Origin: an uncultured Granulosicoccaceae bacterium
GTDB taxonomy: Bacteria; Pseudomonadota; Gammaproteobacteria; Granulosicoccales; Granulosicoccaceae
Length of the DNA: 50,556 nucleotides
Assembly: GCA_938045275.1 (NCBI GenBank)
Contig: CALIMV010000125.1
Span: forward strand, 1 to 50,556
Direction of reading: 5' to 3'
Shown here: piece by piece, positions 15,564 through 23,527 of the stretch
How the letters are laid out: every line of letters starts with the position of its first letter
How positions within the stretch are numbered: the first letter of the stretch is position 1
The notes under the pieces: model-generated
Databases searched by the model: none
Seen by the model: only the letters and a program-made list of their open reading frames with translations
Told to the model about the DNA's origin: nothing
Made by a program: the position numbers and the translations under genes

Positions 15564-17918
15564 ATGAGTGTTCTTCAACTTGTTTCGCCGTTGAGCCAAA
15601 CGGCTACCGGCGCGACCGCCGCATTGAGTCACGGCTATCGATTGCAGATTGATGTGCTGGAGTCCTGGCTGTGCCGAGTGGCAATCACGCCAGTAGATAC
15701 CAGCAACCTCACCAACACCTGGATGATAGGACCACCGGGTTCAACTCCGCCGTGGCAAGGTCGCGACCGCCTCAGTACCGACGGTTATGGGTGCCCCGCG
15801 GTTAATTTGTCCAGCGACCAACGACAGCTGAATAGCGAGCTGTTTTGCATCAACGTGCAATCCGAATCGCTGGCTATTGCCGTCGATCGCGTTGGTTCCG
15901 GCGCGCCTATGCCGTTAATGCATGACCGGCCCATGGCAGCCTATCGGGTATTAGACGGGCGTGGATTGGTCCAGCATGCGCAAACGCGTGAACTGAACAT
16001 GCAGCATTTGGGAATGGGGGATAAGACGGGTAGCCTGGACCGAACCGGAAAGCGTTTTCGAGTACTTCAAACCGATGCACTTGGCTACAACGCGGAAAAT
16101 TCAGACCCTTTATACAAGCATGTACCGTGGATAATCGTCGGTAACAAAGAGCGTGGGTTTTGCGGCCTGTTTTACGACACTTTTGCGGAGCTGAATGTTG
16201 ATCTTGGCGCAGAGCATTCTAACTACCACGATCATTATCGCAGTGTGGAAGTCTTTGAAAAAGCTCTTGTATATTATATTGTCGATGGGCCTAAGCTCGC
16301 CGATGTAACACGAAGATTCCAGCAAATTGTCGGCCTGCCTCACTTTCAGCCTCGATGGGCTATGGGGTTTGCACATACTTCAATGCATCTGGCAGATGCC
16401 GACAACGCCCAGTCTGTCATGCTCGATTTTGTTAATGAATGCCGCAAGCGGTGCGTCCCAATAAGCGCCTTGCATTCAGGCTCCGGTTACACCACCGGCG
16501 CGGATGGGCGTAGATACGTGTTTACATGGAACACCCGAAAATTTCCGGATATCGGTGCGTTTTTTAACACCATCGAAAAGGCGGGGCTGCACAGTTGCGC
16601 AAATATCAAACCGGTGTTGCTGCAAGAGCACCCATTGTTTGCAGAAGTGGCGGGTTTTGGTGGTTTTATTAAAGATGCGCGTGCAAAGCCTGCGATCGAA
16701 ATGTTTTGGGGTGGTCCTGGTGCGAGTCTGGATTTTACAAATCCCGAAACCATTAGCTGGTGGAAAACAGGTGTAACCAAACACGTCCTTGAAGCGGGGT
16801 TCAGTTCAACCTGGAACGACAACAATGAGTGTGAAATCTGGGACGAATCGGCGATGGTTCATGGTTTTGGAACACCGCGTAAAGCGATGGACTTACGACC
16901 GATACATGCATTGCTGATGCTTCGCGCAAGCTATGAGGCAACGCTTGCCTATCAACCAGATAAAAGACCCTACACAATATCCAGGGCCGGGCCGGCAGGT
17001 ATTGCACGTTATGCTCAAACATGGAGTGGAGACAACCGAACGTCCTGGCATACCTTAAAGTGGAATATGGCAAACGGATTGTCCATGAGTCTGTCCGGAA
17101 TGCCGTTCGTGGGGCATGATATAGGCGGTTTTGACGGGCCTAAGCCGGGTGCTGAATTGCTGTGCCGATGGGTGGAGATGATGTGCCTGCACCCTCGTGC
17201 GGTGATGAACTCCTGGAAGCCTTTGGAAGCAGATCCCGCAACCTTGCCATGGATGCACCGCTCTGTTGAACAACAAATCATTGATGTCCTCAACTTGCGC
17301 TATCGATATTTGCCGTGGCTTTATCATTTAAGTTGGTTATCCCACACTACTGGCTCGTCCTGTATTGCACCAATGATGTTGTATTTTGATGATGATGCTT
17401 GCGTCAACGAGCACACCCAATTTATGGTTGGCGATGCTGTGCTGGTTGCGCCGGTTATCGAGTCAGGCGCTTTGCTGCGTAAACTGTATTTGCCGAAGGT
17501 TTGTGGTGGGTGGTATGCCTATAACGCCAACAATGGATTTGAAAAACACTTTGCAGGCGAACAGACAGTCACCATCGAGGCACCGTTGGGCCAATTACCG
17601 GTTTTTATTCGCACAGGAGCGATAATACCAATAGCAAAAAAATGGCCTGTCGACTCGCCACACGATGCGTCTGAAATTGCCATTAGTGTATTTGTCGGCC
17701 AGTCCAGTGGCAAAAGTTGTGCAGAAATATTTTGTGATGATGGCATCTCCTGGCGTCATCAGAAACAGCAAGCTTCATTGCTGCGAGTCGATGTCGAGTG
17801 GGATGAGTCGGCTGTGCAGGTGAATGTGCACGAGCAGTGGACGGGCGAGGCAAGGCCTGCACTCAGCATTGACATTATTGGACTCAATGATCGTTCTAAA
17901 ACGCTGGTGTTGCCTTGA
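15564..17918 (+). CDS. GH31 family alpha-glucosidase
   Basis: Retaining alpha-glycosidase of family GH31, about 784 residues from the chosen ATG. The nucleophile Asp 419 lies in TWNDNNE and the acid/base Asp 490 in WSGDN (numbering from this start). The surrounding blocks HSGSGYTTGADGRRYVF, GMPFVGHDIGGFDG and HPRAVMNSWKP are strong GH31 signatures. N- and C-terminal beta domains flank the barrel. No signal peptide is visible, so a cytoplasmic alpha-glucosidase acting on imported oligosaccharides is likely. The open frame extends upstream into the divergent nudC coding region; I reject that part. A sugar-acid dehydratase gene follows 115 bases later on the same strand. Confidence 0.9.
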   Translation: MSVLQLVSPLSQTATGATAALSHGYRLQIDVLESWLCRVAITPVDTSNLTNTWMIGPPGSTPPWQGRDRLSTDGYGCPAVNLSSDQRQLNSELFCINVQSESLAIAVDRVGSGAPMPLMHDRPMAAYRVLDGRGLVQHAQTRELNMQHLGMGDKTGSLDRTGKRFRVLQTDALGYNAENSDPLYKHVPWIIVGNKERGFCGLFYDTFAELNVDLGAEHSNYHDHYRSVEVFEKALVYYIVDGPKLADVTRRFQQIVGLPHFQPRWAMGFAHTSMHLADADNAQSVMLDFVNECRKRCVPISALHSGSGYTTGADGRRYVFTWNTRKFPDIGAFFNTIEKAGLHSCANIKPVLLQEHPLFAEVAGFGGFIKDARAKPAIEMFWGGPGASLDFTNPETISWWKTGVTKHVLEAGFSSTWNDNNECEIWDESAMVHGFGTPRKAMDLRPIHALLMLRASYEATLAYQPDKRPYTISRAGPAGIARYAQTWSGDNRTSWHTLKWNMANGLSMSLSGMPFVGHDIGGFDGPKPGAELLCRWVEMMCLHPRAVMNSWKPLEADPATLPWMHRSVEQQIIDVLNLRYRYLPWLYHLSWLSHTTGSSCIAPMMLYFDDDACVNEHTQFMVGDAVLVAPVIESGALLRKLYLPKVCGGWYAYNANNGFEKHFAGEQTVTIEAPLGQLPVFIRTGAIIPIAKKWPVDSPHDASEIAISVFVGQSSGKSCAEIFCDDGISWRHQKQQASLLRVDVEWDESAVQVNVHEQWTGEARPALSIDIIGLNDRSKTLVLP

Positions 17919-18033
17919 GCAAACTACCAATAGCATCGATCAAAAACCAGAATCCATTCAAAAAAACGCGGCGCCACTTTAGAGTAGAGCTAGCATACCG
18001 CAGCGAAACACAGGTTCAAAAAACACGATTGTT

Positions 18034-19224
18034 ATGAAAATTCAAACACTAGATACGTACGTTGTCGGCAATCCACCCCCGCATTTCGGTGGGCAATATT
18101 TTATTTTTGTTCGCGTGACCACCGACAATGGCATTGAAGGCTTTGGCGAGGTGTATACAGCTACATTCAGTCCCAAGATAGTAGAGGCTATGATCAGGGA
18201 TGTGTTCGAGCTGCATTTTCTTGATGCGGACCCGTTTCATATCGAAAAACTATGGCGCCGTGTGTATGGACGTGGATACACGTTGCGACCCGATGTGTCA
18301 TTAATGAGTGTGCTCAGTGGATTAGAGATGGCATGCTGGGATATTGTCGGCAAAGCAGTTAACAAGCCTGTATACGAACTATTGGGTGGCAAAGTGCATG
18401 ATCGCTTACGCAGCTATACCTACATTTACCCTCGAAACGGCGAGGACGATAGTGTCTATAGCGACCCGGATCTGGCAGCACAGCGTGCACTTGAATATAT
18501 CGATATGGGCTTTACTGCCTTAAAGTTCGACCCGGCTGGCCCGTATTCGGTCTACGATGGCCGGCAACCATCGCTAACTGAATTGGAAAGGTCGGAACGG
18601 TTTGTTAAAACACTGCGAAAAGCGGTTGGAACAAAAGCCGATCTTTTATTCGGGACGCACGGGCAATTCACTGCATCAGGTGCCATACGATTGGCCAAAA
18701 AACTTGAAAGCAGCGATCCACTTTGGTTCGAGGAGCCAATGCCACCAGACAATCCCAAAGAGATGGCCCGGGTGGCAAGACAAACATCCATACCCATTGC
18801 CACCGGCGAAAGGTTGACCACAAAGTATGAGTTTGCCCGCGTGCTGGAGGCCGAAGCTGCATCAATATTACAAATGGCGCTTGGTCGGGTGGGGGGATTA
18901 CTTGAGGGTAAAAAAATTGCCAGCATGGCTGAGACTTACCATGCCTTGATTGCACCGCACTTGTATTGTGGGCCTATTGAAGGTGCAGCCAATGCGCAAT
19001 TAGCAACGTGTACACCAAACTTTTTAATACTGGAAAGCATTGAGTGCTGGGGTGGATTTCATTCAGATATTCTAAAATCGCCCATGCAGTGGGAAGATGG
19101 ATACGTGATTCCGTCAACACAGGCTGGTATTGGTGTGGAGCTGGATATCGAGGTTGCGTTGGCAAACCCGTATAACGGCTCCTCGCTGCACCTGACAATG
19201 GCCGAAGAGCCGATATTGCCCTGA
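18034..19224 (+). CDS. Mandelate racemase/enolase-superfamily sugar-acid dehydratase
   Basis: Enolase-superfamily enzyme of 396 residues, closest in general look to D-galactonate-type dehydratases. N-terminal capping domain 1-120; the barrel contains LKFDPAG (K164), FGTHGQF (H209), FEEP (E233/E234), TGER (E259) and APHL (H309). The usual first metal ligand Asp in the DxH position is Gly 207 here, and the Asp of the later QPD-type motif is replaced (LQMALGRVGG), so metal binding may differ. Follows the GH31 gene, which suggests use of a sugar acid released from a glycan. It converges with no spare base on the transglutaminase gene. Substrate not assignable. Confidence 0.82.
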   Translation: MKIQTLDTYVVGNPPPHFGGQYFIFVRVTTDNGIEGFGEVYTATFSPKIVEAMIRDVFELHFLDADPFHIEKLWRRVYGRGYTLRPDVSLMSVLSGLEMACWDIVGKAVNKPVYELLGGKVHDRLRSYTYIYPRNGEDDSVYSDPDLAAQRALEYIDMGFTALKFDPAGPYSVYDGRQPSLTELERSERFVKTLRKAVGTKADLLFGTHGQFTASGAIRLAKKLESSDPLWFEEPMPPDNPKEMARVARQTSIPIATGERLTTKYEFARVLEAEAASILQMALGRVGGLLEGKKIASMAETYHALIAPHLYCGPIEGAANAQLATCTPNFLILESIECWGGFHSDILKSPMQWEDGYVIPSTQAGIGVELDIEVALANPYNGSSLHLTMAEEPILP

Positions 19225-21282
19225 TTAAGCGGTCGGCCTGTGAGCAAGCGCTGTTTGGCGATGCGTTAAGCTGTGAATGTATAGCTTGTTCAAATCTTTC
19301 TTTATTTGATAAGTTAACTTCGCTTTGGCTGCGTTATCAATTTGTTGAAATCTTAGTTGAACCAGGTTTTCGCCAACTGAGCGTATCAGGGATGTGTTGG
19401 GCATAAGTGCCATTGCACGATCAATAAGTTGGTTGGGCGTTTCATCGGGTAAGCGTTGTACACCAAGTCGTGCAAGTGTTTTTATATATCGATACCACAA
19501 TATGTCATCGAAACGCTTTGCCGCGTGCGATCGCAATGGCAAGCCAAGTATTGCAAGGCACCAAATTGCAGTGATGATCAAAACCACGACCATAATCTGC
19601 CAAAGCTTTAAGCGCGGCAAACCAAGCTTTTCCAATAACCGATACTGAGAATCATTGTTAAAGTTAACCACCATGCGTTGCCAGTCGTGGTTTAGTTCGT
19701 CGATGCTCAACTTGAACCGTTTTAACCAGGCATTGCCCAACTTTGCCATCATCGGTACAGGTTCGCCATTACCCAGTGCTGCTGCCATGCTGTTGTTTAC
19801 TCGTGCAGGTGCCACCGCGCCGGTAGGGTCATAGCGAACCCACTGGCCATCAAGATAAGCTTCTGCCCAGGCGTGAGCATCAGATTGACGCACAATCATA
19901 TAGTCTGCGTTCATTTCCCCACCCAGATACCCGGTGACCACCCTGGCGGGAATGGCGGCGGCTCTTAACAAAACCACAAAAGCAGAGGCATAGTGTTCAC
20001 AAAAGCCATTGCGTGTCGAGAATAGAAATTCATCTACCGGATTATCGCCGAGTAAGCTCGGTTGTAGCGTGTAGTGGAAATTCTCCTCATTGAAGAATCT
20101 AAGCAGGCTATCGGCGTAGTGCTTGTCGCTGCCCGATTTGGCACGCATCTGATCGGCAAACGCTATGGTTTTGGGGTTATTGCCAGAGAGCTGTGTAAGG
20201 ATTGGGTTTGGACGTACGGGCGATTTAAATGAATTCGACAATGAAGAAGTTTGCTTGTATCGCATAACTTGCGTAATCGGCTTATTGGTTTTTAATTGCA
20301 GGTCGTGCGTCAAATAGGCAAGCGTTCTGCTATTACTGCTGTCTGCAGAGTCAGAAACGGGTAATGAAGTTGGGTGATCGAGTGCAAATAACCAACGCTG
20401 ATGTGTCGATTGCATCATCACCGTATAGTTTATATCGTAGCGACCGGCATTGTTTCGCACGTTCATTAATGCAGCATTGTCGCTGATAGTCCATCGGCGC
20501 CCATCGAAAATATTCATCACTGGACCGCGCCAATAGAGTTGGTTAGCCGGTGGTGGTTGACCATCGAATTCAACTCGAAACGCCACTTCATCTGATCGCG
20601 ATAGCGAGCCAATTGAGCCTGGCGACATAGAGTCGGATAATCCGGTTTTAGCGGTAGCATCTTCCGGTAACGACCACATCGGGCCAGGCAGTCTGGGGAA
20701 AACGAAAAAAAGCAATATCGCTAATGGTGCGCCTTGTAGGAGTAACTTTCCTACCATGCGTATATTACTTCTGGTGCTCGACGCATTGGCCGAGTCACGG
20801 ATAACAGCCAATGCATTGCCTAATGCCAAAACCGCTGGCAGGGTGATTAATGCTGAGAGTATGGATTGCGAATAAAAGTATTGTGTTAGCAGCAAAAAGC
20901 TTGCAAGACATAACAGAAGGGTTGAATCTGAAGGCTTACGTATTTCTGCGAATTTGGCTGATACAAGAATAAACAGGAATGCCACGCAAGGGTCTCTACC
21001 CATAAAGTAACCGTAGTAGAAACGCACCAGCATGGCCCCGCCAATCGCAATAACCGTCATGCTAATGGGTGAGAGTAGTGTGTTAGTGATGACTGACGGT
21101 CGGTGATGCGCCAACAACTTGATTGCAACAATACTAATGCCAACGGCGCTTATCGTCAGTGGTAAATGCAGTAAATGTGGTAGCTGTGATAAAAACAGCA
21201 ACGCAGCCAGCGCATACAGACTTCGCTCATCCAGATGGACTTTTGTGTTACCTTTTTTACGGCGTTGCCAAAGGTGCTTCAT
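19225..21282 (-). CDS. tgpA: TgpA-type membrane transglutaminase-like protein (DUF3488)
   Basis: Inner-membrane protein of 685 residues: five to six N-terminal transmembrane segments (about 25-205), a periplasmic transglutaminase-like domain, a single transmembrane helix near 570-590 and a cytoplasmic DUF4129-like tail. The catalytic triad is readable as Cys 428 (NGFCEHYASAF), His 470 (DAHAWAEAY) and Asp 485 (RYDPTGAV). P. aeruginosa TgpA is the reference. The ATG overlaps the stop of the DUF58 gene (ATGA), so moxR, DUF58 and tgpA form a coupled operon, a widespread arrangement. The stop codon abuts that of the convergent dehydratase gene. Confidence 0.9.
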   Translation of the reverse strand: MKHLWQRRKKGNTKVHLDERSLYALAALLFLSQLPHLLHLPLTISAVGISIVAIKLLAHHRPSVITNTLLSPISMTVIAIGGAMLVRFYYGYFMGRDPCVAFLFILVSAKFAEIRKPSDSTLLLCLASFLLLTQYFYSQSILSALITLPAVLALGNALAVIRDSANASSTRSNIRMVGKLLLQGAPLAILLFFVFPRLPGPMWSLPEDATAKTGLSDSMSPGSIGSLSRSDEVAFRVEFDGQPPPANQLYWRGPVMNIFDGRRWTISDNAALMNVRNNAGRYDINYTVMMQSTHQRWLFALDHPTSLPVSDSADSSNSRTLAYLTHDLQLKTNKPITQVMRYKQTSSLSNSFKSPVRPNPILTQLSGNNPKTIAFADQMRAKSGSDKHYADSLLRFFNEENFHYTLQPSLLGDNPVDEFLFSTRNGFCEHYASAFVVLLRAAAIPARVVTGYLGGEMNADYMIVRQSDAHAWAEAYLDGQWVRYDPTGAVAPARVNNSMAAALGNGEPVPMMAKLGNAWLKRFKLSIDELNHDWQRMVVNFNNDSQYRLLEKLGLPRLKLWQIMVVVLIITAIWCLAILGLPLRSHAAKRFDDILWYRYIKTLARLGVQRLPDETPNQLIDRAMALMPNTSLIRSVGENLVQLRFQQIDNAAKAKLTYQIKKDLNKLYIHSLTHRQTALAHRPTA

Positions 21283-22247
21283 GGTGCCAAGCCATACAGT
21301 GCAAGAGCATTCAGGGCACTTTGTTTATGTTTTTTTCCGCGCCCGGGAGGTAAGTGAGTATCTTTAACATCGAATGAATAGTCTGCTTGTATCTGTTCAG
21401 CACTAAGTACCCAAGCACACAGTCTAGAAAGCTGACGTTCGGTTTCCTGCAGGCCCGTGGATGCCAGATTGAGTTCATTCTGGCCACCAGAGCTTTCATC
21501 GTCGAATGTTTTTACGAACAAGCCTTGCCCGCGTGCTGCAGCCTTCCATGCTATGGCTGATATAGGGTCACCAGGATTATATTCGCGCAAACCTGAAATA
21601 TCACCGTGAGAGGCTTTGCGCGCAGTTTCGCCTTGAGAATCAGTGTTTTTCGATGGCAACGGTGGTGGGTTCTTTTCTGGTGCTGGGTAAACCAAGCTTT
21701 GAACATCGCTGTGCAGATAACACCAGGTTCGCCAGAGTCCCAGCGGGTAGCTGCTGGTAATGGTAATACGTCCTAATTTTAGAAAGCCGCGCGATGTTGC
21801 GGTTTTGACCAGTACAGCCTGGCTTACTTCTCCTGGTTTTATATCAATGACGTCAGAAGCATCAGCGCATTTTAAGGTGACACCGACACGTGCAAGCTTT
21901 GTTTTGTTCTTTATCGCTATAGCAAAGCGAGCGCGCTCGCCAACAAACACATGTTCGCAGGACATTTTTTCGCAAGTAATGCCGGCAACATTTCTGTAGG
22001 TATGTAATAGCGATGCAGCAAAAAGGCCAGTTAGCAGAAAGCACAATGCATAACCCAAACTAAGTGCATAGTTTATTGATGCGATCAACATGATTAACAG
22101 CGAAAACAAATACGCTAATCCGCGTTTTGTTGGAAGAATATAAACTCGCTGATGCTCGATATCCAGCGGTAACACATCTTCAGGGCGCGAGCGAATCAAA
22201 CGCTGCTTGAATGACGTGGCAATTGGAGGCGCGGTAGCGGTGGCCAT
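21279..22247 (-). CDS. DUF58 domain protein
   Basis: DUF58 protein (vWA-like) of 322 residues that usually accompanies MoxR ATPases. Two transmembrane segments occupy about 43-80 (GLAYLFSLLIMLIASINYA then LGYALCFLLTGLFAA). A beta-rich middle follows, and the diagnostic DUF58 core LREYNPGDPISAIAWKAAARG is near residues 215-235. It lacks an obvious full MIDAS motif in the short C-terminal part, as do many short DUF58 proteins. Middle gene of the moxR-DUF58-tgpA operon: 37 bases behind moxR, four-base overlap with tgpA. Exact biochemical role unknown; an envelope-assembly complex is the common proposal. Confidence 0.9.
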   Translation of the reverse strand: MATATAPPIATSFKQRLIRSRPEDVLPLDIEHQRVYILPTKRGLAYLFSLLIMLIASINYALSLGYALCFLLTGLFAASLLHTYRNVAGITCEKMSCEHVFVGERARFAIAIKNKTKLARVGVTLKCADASDVIDIKPGEVSQAVLVKTATSRGFLKLGRITITSSYPLGLWRTWCYLHSDVQSLVYPAPEKNPPPLPSKNTDSQGETARKASHGDISGLREYNPGDPISAIAWKAAARGQGLFVKTFDDESSGGQNELNLASTGLQETERQLSRLCAWVLSAEQIQADYSFDVKDTHLPPGRGKKHKQSALNALALYGLAP

Positions 22248-22284
22248 TATGCGGAATTAAATCGGGAATTTAGTGTAAGGCAAT

Positions 22285-23214
22285 TCAAGGAGACGGAACG
22301 CTGTTCAATAAGTCGATCGCAGCCAAATTGCCTGTACTGACACGGCCCGTGAGCCTGTGGCCGGCTAATGCAGGAAACGCCTTTTGTACATCATCAGGCA
22401 GAACATGATCTCGCTTATCGAGATAGGCAAGCGCTTTGCACAAGCGAACAAGGCTCAAGCCTGCGCGTGAGCTGAGCCCTGCGCCACCTTCTCTGGATTG
22501 CAGTAGCAACGCGTGTATATAGTCGTAAATGGGTTCTGATATATGGGTATCCTGCGATTCATCACTCCATTGCTCCAGTAGTCTTGTCGATGCAACTGGC
22601 GTGAGTTCACTGATCATAGAGCGCATGTCTCCCGCTTTCATCAGTGCGCGTTCAATATCAGGGTCTGGGTAGCCCAGAGTGAGACCAACCAGAAACCGGT
22701 CTAGTTGCGATTCTGGAAGCGGGTATGCGCCCAATTGTTCCGCAGGATTCTGTGTTGCAATAACAAAAAACTCTTTTGGCAGTGCGTACGTTGTACCGTC
22801 AACAGAAATTTGTCGTTCTTCCATAGCTTCAAGTAACGCGCTTTGCGCCTTTGGTGGTGCGCGGTTGATTTCATCGGCCAGTAACACGGAAGTGAAGACA
22901 GGACCTTCACGAAAATCAAACTGTTGAGTCTGCGTATTAAATATTGAGACTCCGATGATATCTGCTGGTAATAAATCGCTGGTAAATTGGACGCGTTTGC
23001 ACCCCAACCCCATGCTCACACCCAGTGCCTGTGCTAAGGTGGTTTTGCCCGTTCCCGGAACATCCTCGATTAACAGGTGTCCTTTAGCCAACATACACGC
23101 AACTGACAATTCCAGCTGTTCGCGCTTGCCAAATAATATGGTTTCGAGCTGTTCCAGTACGTGTGAAATTTCACCAAAGGGTGCCACCGGGATTGGCTGT
23201 GCCGAATTTGTCAT
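22285..23214 (-). CDS. MoxR-type AAA+ ATPase
   Basis: AAA+ ATPase of the MoxR family, about 309 residues, a proposed chaperone for the adjacent DUF58 and transglutaminase proteins. Walker A DVPGTGKTT, Walker B LLADEINRAPPKAQ, the sensor ATQNPAEQLGAYPLPESQLDRF and the C-terminal SSRAGLSLVRLCKA lid are all present. The open frame reaches a TTG at 23244, but the ribosome-site-like AGGA is only two bases from that TTG; I start at the ATG before TNSAQP. A 9-bp inverted repeat (23223-23260) covers the region directly upstream of this ATG and may control the operon. Confidence 0.9.
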   Translation of the reverse strand: MTNSAQPIPVAPFGEISHVLEQLETILFGKREQLELSVACMLAKGHLLIEDVPGTGKTTLAQALGVSMGLGCKRVQFTSDLLPADIIGVSIFNTQTQQFDFREGPVFTSVLLADEINRAPPKAQSALLEAMEERQISVDGTTYALPKEFFVIATQNPAEQLGAYPLPESQLDRFLVGLTLGYPDPDIERALMKAGDMRSMISELTPVASTRLLEQWSDESQDTHISEPIYDYIHALLLQSREGGAGLSSRAGLSLVRLCKALAYLDKRDHVLPDDVQKAFPALAGHRLTGRVSTGNLAAIDLLNSVPSP

Positions 23215-23222
23215 ATCAAAGC

Positions 23223-23260
23223 AATTGGTCGCTACGCTTATCAATCCTTATCGACCAATT
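23223..23260. promoter_or_regulatory. Inverted repeat directly upstream of moxR
   Basis: AATTGGTCG (23223-23231) and CGACCAATT (23252-23260) are perfect complements separated by 20 bases. The left arm begins nine bases before the proposed moxR ATG. In the minus-strand transcript this would be a stem-loop whose loop contains AAGGA. It could be an operator or a leader hairpin. No promoter boxes are clear around it; the remaining 270 bases to the oxidase gene show nothing else. Confidence 0.5.
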
Positions 23261-23527
23261 TCAGCATCGCTAACGGTGTGAACAGGGCATAATGTGACCG
23301 GTCAAAATGAGCTGTGCGGCTTTGTGGGCAGATACGCAAAACCCTGTGTCAAAGCGGCCAGTTTTAGATGTGCATCAGGCAATGCTATCCCAACTCAGGT
23401 TAAAATCCTCGTCGGTGAGGTCGTGACCGGTTTGCTCGTAGCCAGGCACAGTTCTCAATTTGGCCCCGACAGCTATGCTGAGTAATAATGCCCGGCAGCT
23501 CAAACTAATGCAGCACGACACAATTTT

